From positions 23,898,932 to 23,962,931 of the forward strand of contig NC_134950.1 in the NCBI RefSeq assembly GCF_965638725.1: 64,000 nucleotides of DNA, read 5' to 3'. Shown in pieces: positions 24,240 through 34,221 of the stretch. Every line of letters starts with the position of its first letter. Within the stretch, counting starts at the first letter, position 1. Made by a program: the position numbers and the translations under genes. The stretch is from Aptenodytes patagonicus. Taxonomy: Eukaryota; Chordata; Aves; Sphenisciformes; Spheniscidae. The notes below the pieces were generated by a model. That model saw only the letters and a program-made list of their open reading frames with translations, was not told where the DNA came from and searched no databases.

Positions 24240-26300
24240 TCTGAGTGGTGACTATACTGAAAACCTTTGGCTGCTTGCATGTGGAAGGGACATTTGAGAC
24301 CAGCAGTTATCTTCCAGTCATGGTGAAACTACGCACGTCCAGGTATGCTGCCTACCACAAATCAAAACTATTTAGAGCTCTCTGTCAAAGATTTAACTAT
24401 GTACCGTTCCTGGGTAATCTCACAGCACTGCAGTCACTGCCCTCTCTCTATGCAATGACTGCCCCAAAAGGGGCTTGAAGTCTTGGGAGCTGTTGGAGAG
24501 ATTACTGAAGTGGGATGCTTCTCACTACAGGAAATTGCTGTTACTAACTTGTGTCTGGAGCCAGCTTCATGCAAGGAAGCAAGAAGTTCCCACCTCACTC
24601 CAGAGGCAGTCTGGGAGGCCTGCTCCTGGCTAGCCTGAGGAAGGAGAGACAACAGAGGAGACTTCTGGGCGAGAAGTAAAGGCCACAATTGCTGCATCAT
24701 GAGGATCACGCTGACAGTAATCACAGTAAACAGCAAACTTGCCAGAGATGTTGGCAGGAAGGCAGGCACAATCACAAGTGCAGTGCTCGCGGTGAAACTG
24801 CCACCTTGGCGGTGGCCTCAGCATGTAGAGGAGAGCAGCTGTACATGGCATGCAGAATTCACCTGCCGATGCTGGGGAGGACCAGGCTGCCTTGGAGTGC
24901 CCTGCTCGTGTCCTCTTCCCTTGGGCAGTGGCTGGGGCTGCAGGATATTTTATTGCAAGCAGGAACTGCCAGACAACTTGGTAGAGCTGTGTTTGCAGCT
25001 CCCCATACACAGCAAGCGACTCTCCCCCACAAATGGCCTATTTGCCCTGGTGAGGCCAGGAACAATGACGCAGTTCTGGAAAGCTCTCCCTGTACAGAGG
25101 TCCTGTGTCCTACTGCTGCTTGTCTGTTGGCTCTCACAGCCTTAGCCATTGTATCAGAAACCATGTACCCTCTAAGCAGGGGCTAAAAGCAACCACTGAC
25201 CCCCACCTCTGTCCTTTTCCACCAATACGTGACTGCACACACCAGCGCTCCCGCCAGAGCTCTGCTTGTGTGAGCTCCTCTTGAAGTCAGAGATGGTCAA
25301 AGCCATATGGAGTCTCTCCGTAAGGATATGTTGGGGCCCTGAGAGCACCCACAGCCCTGACTGTCCCTGCCCAGGGACACCATGTCAGCCCCCTGGCACC
25401 ATCAGTCCCTGCCCCAGCGATGCTGCAGCAGGGCCAGTCTCCAGCTCCCACAGCCCTGCCCTGCCCTGCCCTGCCCTGCCATGGGCCCCGCTGAGCCAGG
25501 CCGCCTATGGGCTCACATCCCAGCCTGGCCCCAGCCTGTCCCCAGGGAGGTGCCCGATGCCCAGGGCTGGGGCTGCCCCAGTGCCCTCCAGCTGCCTTGC
25601 TTAGGGCTGGGGTGGTGGGACAGGCCCTGGCTGCCAGGCCCTGCCCTGCCACCATGGGGAGCCCCTGGCCTGTGCTGCTCCCTGACAAGATGGTTTTGTG
25701 GCCACAGGAGAGTCAGAGGTTGTATGCTACAGGTCCAGCTGAGGAGGACACCTCCCTCACTGTCTTTGTTCAACATGTGCTCATGCTGGGCATGCAACGT
25801 CTGGCACAACTGCAGGTGACAGCGTGCGACAATGGGTTGTATGGTGTCATGCCTGCCCAGAATCTCTTCCTCATGCTGTCCAGGCTGGCAGTTGTCACCC
25901 TGGGTGCAAACCCATGCTGCCTTCAGGTCCACTGACCTCCTTGCAGTTGACTTAAGGCATCTCACCAGACATTGTGAGGTGCTCCTGCAAAGAAATGCTC
26001 TGCTTCTGCGTACCCCCATGGACATAGTGACAAAGATGCCCTTTGGCCCCTCCATGTCACACAGGTGGCATATTTTTTTAAATGCCTGTGAGTGACTGAT
26101 GATACTTAACTGTGGCATGACGACATGCAGGGAGACAAGGCCACAAGGCCTGCTGTGACACTTTTGGAGGTCCCGTACCATCAGTAGCAGATTGTGGCCA
26201 TGGTGCGCACTGAAGTGGGACCCCATGGGCACCAAACACCTCCCTCACCAACCTCCCCCATCCAAGTTTATTCATGAGGGAACCTGTAGATACACTGCAG
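24240..26300. other. GC-rich patch with many overlapping frames, unassigned
   Basis: This 2-kb patch is clearly richer in G and C than its surroundings, and frames of 100-240 codons overlap on both strands. The longest, minus 25513-26235, has no domain I recognise. The minus frame ending near 24630 has a cysteine/histidine-rich stretch (HREHCTCDCACLP, then YCDYCQ), but the spacing fits no zinc-finger type I can name. Possible readings are an old degraded DNA transposon or pseudogene, or plain GC-rich DNA that lacks stops by composition. I cannot choose between them. Confidence 0.3.
25454..25480. repeat. (CCCTG)5 microsatellite
   Basis: Five CCCTG units plus two bases lie inside the GC-rich patch. 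The region around it (25.37-25.66 kb) is also rich in CCCTG/CAGGG words, which accounts for the apparent Pro/Ala/Leu-rich frames there. Confidence 0.85.
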
Positions 26301-28659
26301 ATGAGCCACCCCAGGAAGGATTATGCAGTAATGGGGCAACTGGTGGACTAGGACTTTGGGGTGCAGTGTGTCACCGTGAGAATATGGACGCACTGTTTTG
26401 TGACTCAAAGGACAGCTACATCTGAGCAGATATTAGCTCCTCAGAGAAGGGCATGTCTAAATGTTCTCTGTCTGCCAAAAATGGACCATACATGCTGCTT
26501 GAAGGACCCTCTGACTGATTTGAGACCAACTTTAGAAAAAGTATAGGTCTTTCCTGAGCAGGGTTATTTCCACCATGACTTTAATCTTTCCACATCTAGT
26601 GATGTTGATGAAAAAGTTATTTAGAAAACCCTCAAGCACTTTTACCTTTATGCAATTTTTCCCCCTACCCCACTGTTCTCATACTTAAAACAGCAAAAAC
26701 ATTCTTGCTCAAGCTTTTCAGAAACAATTTCACCTTTGGGCAGAGACTAAGCACATAACTTCTCAACCCAGTAAAACAGAAGTTTCAGGCTGTTCTGAGT
26801 AGCAGAGAAGGAAAGCCCAGGGGACTAGAACGGAAACAGTGCTGTGCAACAGACATAAAATTTTCACAGTATAACTATTACTTGATTTTCATTTCTTTTT
26901 CTAACAAATTGAAACTACCTAAGGATACAGACAGTGATAGTAACTGACCTTTAAAAAAGGCTAGCTCCAAGAAAATACACAGGTATCACATGTGAATCTT
27001 GCAACTCCTCACCTTTAGGCACCTGACTTCCAGAATAGTCTCCAGAGCTTAAATATTACATCCAGGAGTGGAGTTTTAGGTGTTCAAGAAATGTTAAGCT
27101 CACAAATAAGTCTTTTGCAGACTTTTGGAGCCTTACAAGTTGAGTGGCATCTGATATGTGTTTAGGAGCAACTTTTTGAATTCAGGCACCCAGATTTCTC
27201 TAACTATTTATATTCTCTCTCTTTGGGGCTGGAAATAAACCTATTTAATTGATTTAAACAGATTTTCTTTCTTGCAGTAGGCATGTTCTGGGGCCTGTAG
27301 TTCTAGATATCCTAAATTTTCTACCCTTGCTTTTTCTTTACTGACTACTACAGAAACGGATTAGATCAGATGATGTAACTCTAAGATATCTGAGATGTTT
27401 GAAATGGCTATGGAAGCCTTAATCTTTAATGTTTTATGACATGCCAATAATTTGGAAAGTTCTCAGCCTGCGCATTGTTTACTGGTTTCTTGCCACTTTG
27501 TAACTTGGATCAGTGAGGCTGCATCTACATCAGATAGCTCTATTTGATGTTAATCCATTATCCTAGGCTTGTCATCATGGTACCCCTGTATTTAAATATC
27601 CTTTCATTTTATCTTCAGGTTAATGATGCCTTTTGAGAAAATCCTAATCTGGATTTCTTCCAGAGTATGTATTTTTTAATCTACTGTGCTCAATACAATT
27701 GATGACAATCAGTGCCTGGCAAATCATCTTTCACAAAGCGTAAACAGAAGCCTGACAGAATTCAACACCTATTCCTGTCCCATGCAATTTGTGTCTTAAC
27801 TATACTAATAAATAATAAGATATTTATCAGTTATATACTGATATTTATTAGTATTGCCTATTTTTGCATGTCTGGTCTAAAGACATGTTTGGATATTGCA
27901 GATATTTTAGTTCATCAAAGGCTTTTATCCTTTCTTCTTCAGTTGCAAGTCAGAATGCGTTTCCATATTAGAATTTCTCCAGTGGCAAAATTGATCTAAA
28001 CTGTTCTCTTCCTTCCCCATGCCACTTGTTCCTGCTGCCACATCAATCTTCTGCTATGCTTTTTGTGCAGATGCAGCCATCTGTGGGGCAACACTGTAAG
28101 ACAGATCAATAAAATCAGGGGTGCTAAAAATAAACTCTCCAGAAAAAAAAAAAATTGGCAAGACAGTTGAGCTGGAAAATGTAGGAGAATGGTGACTCCC
28201 CAAACAAAGGGTGTTCTTCAGAACAAGATGAGAGAAAGGTCAGGGACACAAATGTGTGTGTCAAAAGGGGAAAGGTTGAGGATGTCTCTTTTTCTCATAA
28301 AAATGATGGACTGGAGACCAGATGATGGCAGCGGCTGCAGGAAATATAAAATTATCTATAGAAAGAAAGAGTTTGGCCTTGCCAATTTTATGTTGAAGAT
28401 GATGGTTGAATATTCAGATAAAGATTTCTAGGAGAGACTCAGATGTGGGATCAGAGAGATGGAAACATTTACCCATCATATTTCAACTCTTCCAACATAA
28501 GTTTAAATAAAAGACCATAAACATATGAAATACTGGCCCAAGGCACTGTATTTTACAGTACCCTTTCATATGAGATAGTGGTGTTTCATATGCAAATACT
28601 GAAACTATACTGAGGCCAGCAGTCCATACAAGCATAGATTATGAGAAAGATATACTAAA
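26301..28659. other. Intergenic DNA, nothing firm
   Basis: AT-rich unique sequence. Near 28.1 kb two AATAAA words are followed by a run of 13 A at 28142-28154, described among the findings. No exon or mobile element is otherwise supported. Confidence 0.45.
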
Positions 28660-29106
28660 TTAAGATAAGGTTGTCCATGTCATACCCTTTCTCCATTCCC
28701 TACCACTGAGAGAAAAAGCACTTTTCTTTCTCAGTCCTGTCTGCTCACCTCTCTTCACACTGATGATTTTTGCCCATCCACGTTTGACAGCGTGTTGTGT
28801 GTGCTTATTTCTCCTTAGAACATACCAGATGCTTTGCTTGGAGGGCATTATTTTTGTGTTCTGATATAATACTTTGTACTTTTCTGCCAGCAGCTGAATT
28901 AAACACTCAGAATGTTTCAATCCTAGATGTTCTCCAGAAAGTGTTTTGGAAAGACAGGCTTGTTTGTTTTCATAAATCTTGTATGCTTCATAAAATGCAG
29001 TGTGCATGAGGGATTTCCTCTTTGTTAAAGGGTTTGGGCAGCCCCTACTTTTCCTTAATACCTCTTTGTCATCCTGTTCTATAATAATAAGCAAGCAAGC
29101 AAGCAA
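28660..29106 (-). CDS. Unassigned 148-codon open frame, doubtful
   Basis: A long stop-free minus-strand stretch in AT-rich DNA. The annotated first codon is TTG and lies inside an AAGC microsatellite, so the first residues come from that repeat. The first internal ATG leaves about 115 codons. The product is basic and rich in K, R, S and L with scattered aromatics (for example HTAFYEAYKIYENKQACL). It has no signal peptide, membrane span or motif known to me. A chance run of this length is unlikely but possible in 64 kb searched in six frames. No promoter, splice or polyadenylation context was found. Confidence 0.12.
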   Translation of the reverse strand: MLACLLIIIEQDDKEVLRKSRGCPNPLTKRKSLMHTAFYEAYKIYENKQACLSKTLSGEHLGLKHSECLIQLLAEKYKVLYQNTKIMPSKQSIWYVLRRNKHTQHAVKRGWAKIISVKRGEQTGLRKKSAFSLSGREWRKGMTWTTLS

Positions 29107-29112
29107 ACAAAC
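29089..29112. repeat. (AAGC)4 (AAAC)2 microsatellite
   Basis: Four AAGC units followed by two AAAC units, a short imperfect tetranucleotide repeat. Confidence 0.85.
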
Positions 29113-30479
29113 ATATCTTCTCTACATAGCAAAACAAACCACCACAAACCTGTCAGTTTTTGTGTACAGCTTGTGCAGAAAAGATTCTCTTTTCTCCCTG
29201 TGCTTTCTGTATTTTGTTACTTGACTATTTCGAATGCTTCTGATGAGAAGCACCTGCTTGGCTGCAGGCTCCCTGCTGCAGAGCTCTCAGGAGGGTGGCT
29301 GGCTGGATGTTTGCTTTGTCCCTCATCAGCTTCAAGGAGAAACTATCTGACCACCACACCGACCGCTCAATCTCCCAGTACAGAATTTTAAAACACCTGG
29401 GCTCCGTTCCCCTCTCCAGCATTAGCCAAGAGACTTCAGAATATTTGTACTGATTTGCTGAATCCCTCTGGACATTTAGAAAGCCATACATTACTGCATT
29501 GCTTTGCATTTCTTGTTGCTGTTTTTTGTTTTATTGGTGGTTGCACATTTGAGTTGGTAAAATGGTTTGCTGTTCCTGTTCCAGTCAAAATTTATTCACC
29601 TATCCTGTCATGCTATTCTATACGCCCATCTGCCTGTTCCCCTCTTCATTTTCTTTCTCTCATTCATCTCCACTCTTGCCTTTCCTTTTTCTCCCCTCAT
29701 TTTATGAACTTCAGTTCTCTAATTCCATTTCTCTGTACCAAATCTCATACATAATAAAGTGGCCAAGACTTTACCCTGCAAACAGTTATATGTAACATTT
29801 TTCTGCATATCTTATCCAACTGAATACAATGGCACTACTTAACATGCCTTAAGCAACATATACATGTTTGCAATACTGGAGCCTAAGTAACTCACCTAGC
29901 TACCGGCTTTTACCAGCAAAGAAGGAACTGCTGTGGTTTGTACACAACATACCAAAATTCCAGTATAATCTCATTGCTGTTACCCTCATTTTCCACTTCC
30001 CCTCCCTGTTTGTTGTAATCGCCTATTCTGTCATTTCAGATTAAGTATCTCACCATGGAATGACTTGTATTCACTCTTAATTTGATGTACTGGAAGTAGT
30101 CCTATTGACTTAAATGGAACTATGCACATAAATAAAGGTAAATACATGTGCAAACCTTTAACAGACCGTACATTGCAAATCCCGCAGGGAAAGCGTGGTA
30201 CATTTTATTCATTTTACAATATTTGCACATGTTAAATGCAGGTTGGGTCATTAGTAACTTTTTCCAGAGTAAGCTTTTAGGTTTCATACCAGCTTAACGG
30301 AAGCACCACTAGTCATCTATAAGCACAGGATAAACTCCAGGTCCAGAGAATTCAGAGATGACATGAGACAGTGTGAATGATCAACTAGAGAAAGAAAAAA
30401 AAGGCACACAATTTAAACCCGATGTAATATTAATGTATGCAAATAATTCTTAAAATATGCCAGAGGGCAGAGGAGGGGG
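29113..30479. other. Promoter-distal upstream DNA, nothing seen
   Basis: AT-rich unique sequence leading up to the CpG-rich region. No repeat or exon was recognised. Confidence 0.5.
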
Positions 30480-30984
30480 ATTCGGAGTTGGCCCAGAAGC
30501 GGAGGTCAGGAGCAGCGAGCAGGCTGCGGGAGAGGGCAGCAGCTAAGATAGGATTGCAGGCAGAGGGAACCCCGTGAAAGACAGCGTGAAGGTCGATAGG
30601 AAAAGGATACGGAGGAACCGAACAATGGGGACGGGTGAGCTATACAGCACGGTCGGAGGCAGACCGGGATTTTAGCTACCGAACGCCGGCGCCCAGGGCG
30701 CCAGGGGTTGACTGCAGTGAACCACAGAGAGCAGGGTCATGCCACGAAAGAAAAGTTGGGGGCTTCTGGGCAAATTCTGAGACAGGTTCTATTCCAAATG
30801 GCGAGAAGGGAGGCGAAAAGAAGAAACGCCTGTGTTTTACAGCATGAAATCAGTGCTTTGCCATTTCGGCGAGTGAATCGGCATTCAGCGACACGAGCCT
30901 ATTGAAACGCCTCAATAGTTCATTCTTCGCCTTGCGCTTTTACGTTTTAATGGGTATGAAGTCCACGGAATAGTAAATAATTAC
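30480..30984. promoter_or_regulatory. Upstream shore of the CpG island
   Basis: Here the sequence changes from AT-rich to mixed, with a purine-rich plus strand and rising CpG count (for example 'accgaacgccggcgccc'). A 15-bp near-perfect palindrome, GGCGCCCAGGGCGCC at 30688-30702, contains a GCCCAGGGC word that fits the AP-2 type site GCCNNNGGC. The shore may hold upstream regulatory sites or the start of an antisense transcript. No exon can be assigned. Confidence 0.45.
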
Positions 30985-31394
30985 TCTGTGTTGCCGCCGC
31001 CGCCGTTGGCAGCGCTGCGGAGTCCCCGCGCACCGGCCCAGCGAGCTGACCGCCACCGGGGAGCGGACACCGCCTCCGCCCTGCCGGCGCCGAGCACCCC
31101 CCCGAGCCCAGGGGCGGCAGAGAGCGGCGGAAGGGCGAGGCGCCGCCGGTTCCCACCGGCCCCGCGGCCGGAGGGCGCGGCGGGGCGGGCGGCAGCGCCC
31201 CGAGGGGAGCGCGACGCGGGCTGCCTGCTGGGGCCGCCCCGCCCCAACGACCGCCGCGGGAGGGCGACGGGGCGGCACCGCCGTGCGTGTGAGCTCAGCG
31301 CGTCGCGGAAACCAACCGCCCGGGCGCCGCCTTCCCTCCGCGGGCAGAGCCGGCCCCGGCCCGCCCGGCCTCGCGCCGCCGGGCTCGGCTCGGC

Positions 31395-31425
31395 CCGCCC
31401 CGCCCCGCCCGGCCCCGCCCCGCCC
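31395..31425 (+). promoter_or_regulatory. Cluster of Sp1/KLF GC boxes
   Basis: Five CCGCCC hexamers overlap or abut at 31395, 31400, 31405, 31415 and 31420. They lie about 110-135 bp upstream of the proposed first splice donor, which suits proximal promoter elements for a start site in the 31440-31470 range. Further GC-box words occur near 31234-31245. Confidence 0.7.
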
Positions 31426-31439
31426 GCGGCAGCGCCGCC

Positions 31440-31532
31440 TCCTCCGTTCCTCACACACACAGGGAGACGCTTCCTGCGTGCGGCCGGGCCCGGGCGGGCG
31501 GAACGGCACCGCTTCCTCCCGCCGACTCGCAG
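31440..31532 (+). other. Probable non-coding first exon (5' UTR) of an unidentified gene
   Basis: The 3' boundary is a good splice donor, CGCAG|GTACGG, with the cut at 31532/31533. The segment between the GC boxes and this donor contains no ATG, so it would be entirely 5' UTR, and translation would begin in a later exon. The 5' boundary is an estimate from the GC-box position, not a mapped start. The G-rich strand directly after the donor and the T-run bias of the next 30 kb both fit rightward transcription through a long first intron. The gene cannot be named, because no coding exon of it is identifiable in the window. Confidence 0.5.
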
Positions 31533-31535
31533 GTA

Positions 31536-31730
31536 CGGAGGGTGGGCCCGCGGCGGGGCAGGGGGAGTGGGGGGGTCCGGCGGCGGCGCAGGGCGTTCCC
31601 CGCCTCGGGCCTCCGCCGGCAGCCGCCGCCCTGAGCGTGGCGGAGGGTGGGGGGGTGGAGCGGAGCCTTCGAGCCGGAGCCGCCTCTGGGCGGGGGCCCG
31701 AGCCTGGGTGGGAGAGGGCCCGGGTGGGTC
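31536..31730 (+). promoter_or_regulatory. G-quadruplex-prone G-skewed start of intron 1
   Basis: Many G runs lie close together on the plus strand: four or more runs of at least three G in 31540-31577, another set near 31640-31660, and another near 31688-31730. Together with the strong G-over-C skew this is the pattern of R-loop-forming sequence just downstream of CpG-island starts. It lies on the non-template strand if transcription runs to the right. Confidence 0.6.
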
Positions 31731-32486
31731 CCCGCCGCGGCCGGGGGAGCCGCGGCCCAAGGGTGTCCCGGGGGCCGGGAGGAAGTCGGTGGTGGCCGCC
31801 GCTGCTCCTCACATTGCTGGAGGGTGAAGTCATCGTGCCCATTGTCTCCCCCTCGGCTCCCCCCGGGCGGAGCGAGGGGCCCGTCCCGCCCCGAGCCGTG
31901 GCGGAGGCGGGGGGCACGGCCGGCCCGGGCCGCCCCCCGCCCGAGGGGCTGGGGTAGCGGCGCGCCGCCGGATGGGTTTCGCTTGGCCTCGGTGTGGCGG
32001 GCGGGGGTGTGCGGGCGGTGCTGCCGCCCTCTGTCCGCTCGGGTGGGCCGCGGCGCCGCGGGGGGCCCCTCGGCGGGCGCCTCGCTCCCGCCGCCCGGCA
32101 GCGGCACCGGGCCGCCGGCGGGGCCCTGGAAACTTGCACTTGAACTTGCAGGGCGCGGGGAGAGCAGTGCACGTAACTCCTGGGCCTTCAGCGCAATCCG
32201 CGGGGCAGGGTTCGCACGCCTCCCCGCCGAGAATTTCTCGTTTACCTCTCTGTGCTCTGTTGTCCACCCCGAATCCGGTGAATCGGAGGAGTGGAGGGGT
32301 TTCGAGTGACTAGGAGTATTACATCTCGGCTGTAAAGGCGGTGGGAGAACAAGCAGTGATGATAGCCAGCGTCTTGCCGAGTGTTTTCCTTGCACGGGTC
32401 CTTCTGCAGAGCTGGGAGTTTTCCACCTGGCAGTGTACTATACACACAGCAACTATTGCCGGCGCGTCTTGGAAGGATAGGGAAAA

Positions 32487-32630
32487 ATGGGTAACAAACA
32501 ATCTGAACGCCAGCGTGCTGAAGAGGTGATGGTTGGCAAAGGGGAGGAGTCCTTTTGCCTTTCCCCTCCTGCTCCTGTACTGTCTGACAGAAAGAAATGG
32601 GGCTTTGCCAGAGGGATAATAGTGGAGTAG
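32487..32630 (+). CDS. Short 47-codon frame with myristoylation-type N terminus, speculative
   Basis: The frame begins at an ATG in good Kozak context (A at -3, G at +4), with an in-frame TAG three codons upstream. The product starts MGNKQSER, which fits the N-myristoylation pattern: Gly2 followed by three permissive residues and Ser6. It is then charged (QRAEE) and ends after 47 residues. A donor-like GAG|GTGATG at 32525/32526 would instead end a coding exon after 13 residues in phase 0. It lies 950 bp downstream of the proposed exon 1 donor, at the edge of the CpG island, where alternative first exons are common. I know of no specific protein with this start. It may be an alternative first coding exon or chance. 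Confidence 0.15.
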   Translation: MGNKQSERQRAEEVMVGKGEESFCLSPPAPVLSDRKKWGFARGIIVE

Positions 32631-33180
32631 AGTTATGGGGATATGCCAAAGGGACAGTAGTAGAATGCAGTTATTGCTGAGCAGAGAAGTCAAAATTTGA
32701 AGCCTTTGTGCCCTTGTGGTCACTTACTGGAAACGTGCCTGTGTTTCCCTGTGAGGAGCACAACAAATCTTGTTTCTGTTAAAATACCGTAGTTGGCATG
32801 GGTGCTGATAAGTGCTTTATCTCAATTGTCATCAAGGACATCACTATTTTTAAAAAGCAAACGGCAGTTTGGGAAATAGGTCTTGCAGGATTTAATTCTG
32901 TAGACAAAACTAATTATAAATTCATTTTTAAAAATGCGATTTTTTCCTTCAAAGTTTTTTTTTTAATAATTCCTTTTTTGTCAGCCAAAGAACCGTATTT
33001 TAGTATCTGATGAAATGTTTTTTACTAAGTTCATTGGAAAAGAAGGTTTTCAGTTTAATATCCAGGTCAAACTGAAGTATAAATTCTGAATTGCCCAGCT
33101 AACAGAATTTACTTGCATGCTTAGAAATGATGGCTGTGTAACATTACTTAACAGTTTCCAAAATCTTACTGTTATTTAAC

Positions 33181-33240
33181 TTAAACCGTAAACATTTAAA
33201 TGCTTAAACCGTTAACTTACCGTAAACATTTAAATGTTTG
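33181..33240 (+). repeat. Short direct duplication, 34-bp offset
   Basis: The 18-bp word 'accgtaaacatttaaatg' occurs at 33185-33202 and again at 33219-33236, with 'cttaaaccg' words nearby in both units. It is a small recent local duplication in intronic DNA with no clear function. Confidence 0.9.
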
Positions 33241-34029
33241 TACTTAAAGCTTTCAGAAAACTGAGAAAGCACTTTTTTTTAATTGCATGTGAACTAGGCC
33301 TGTTTGATCCAGAAAACGAAAGTTTCACTTTTGCATAATGGCAATAAATCTACTCTTAAAAATTAGTTCGTTCAGTAAAAGACTTGCATATGCATAACTC
33401 TTCTATATGTGTGTTTCTTGAAGGATGCCAGAGTTTCAACAGTGCTTTATACAATTCAGCATTTATAAAATGTTGCCAGCTGTTATGTTTATGTTGTCAG
33501 CTATTTTTGAGTTTGAGGACGTCAGATGTTTCTAAAAGAGGGAGTTGAAATGTGTATGATAAATCTACCAGACAAATGACACATTTCTCATATAGAGCAA
33601 TCATCAGATTTTGATCAATTACGCTAGCTGAGGCTCAGGAGGAAGGAAGATACCTGACAGATGTATTTGTTTACCTTTGTAGTGTGTACAAATGCTGGTC
33701 TCTCCATTAGTAAACGAATCATTAAAACTCCCTTAGCTATGGGGTACCCAGTTAGCATTAATATATGCATTAGGAAAACTTGTTTTATGCTAATATTATC
33801 AACCTGTGAAAGAACACAAGCCCTTGAATTCTTTTATTAACAGCATTTAGCTACTACTCCCCATGACAAAAACTTCAGACTGAATTTGTTCAGTGGGCAG
33901 GTGATTCTTCCTGACCAGTCCAGTTTGGATTTTTTTTCTGTTTGCTTGGGCCTTTTTGATCCTTACTTAGTCTTATTAAAGTATTCCTCACAAAGATTCT
34001 GTCCGTCCGTCGTCCCCCCGCCTTTTCAG

Positions 34030-34221
34030 GAAAACAAAGTAGGATGCCTAAATCTTTTCACAGGACTTCTGAATCCTGGTTTGGAAGCGCTAAGAAAGGT
34101 CTTTGAACTCTTGAAGTACAACTATACTGTTCTGCACCGCTGTCCTCCAATGGCCTTTAGCCAAGCTTGTGGTCTCCATTATGGGGTCAGTTTGCTCTCG
34201 CCCATGGTCAGACATCCATAA
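34030..34221 (+). other. Exon-like segment after a strong acceptor, speculative
   Basis: A pyrimidine-rich stretch full of 'gtccgtccgtcgtccccc' words runs into 'ccttttcag' at 34021-34029, a very good 3' splice site. An open frame follows for 63 codons to a TAA at 34219, including an amphipathic-looking stretch (LNPGLEALRKVFELLKYNY). I see no good splice donor, and no polyadenylation signal directly after it. It may be a cryptic or alternative terminal exon, or a chance acceptor. Confidence 0.15.

Larger units (their letters stand above)
30985..32320. promoter_or_regulatory. CpG island with a gene promoter
   Basis: About 1.3 kb of extreme GC content and dense, undepleted CpG, standing out sharply from flanks below 45% GC. 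This is typical of a housekeeping or developmental gene promoter kept unmethylated in the germ line. The strand composition switches: C-rich on the plus strand up to about 31440, and strongly G-rich after about 31533. Such a switch usually marks a transcription start firing to the right. Very long frames on both strands, up to 410 codons, arise because stop codons are rare in such DNA, and I do not accept them as genes. No TATA box is seen at a fitting distance, as is normal for this promoter class. An additional leftward transcript is possible. Confidence 0.9.

Noticed and set aside
25513..26235. 240-codon minus-strand frame as a gene
   Set aside because: No recognisable family, other frames open on both strands in the same GC-rich patch, and no splice or promoter context. 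It is kept only as part of an unassigned patch.
30940..32172. 410-codon minus-strand frame and several 200-300-codon frames on both strands
   Set aside because: They lie wholly in the CpG island, where stop codons are rare by composition. The products are Arg/Pro/Gly/Ala-rich with no domain, and they overlap one another in several frames.
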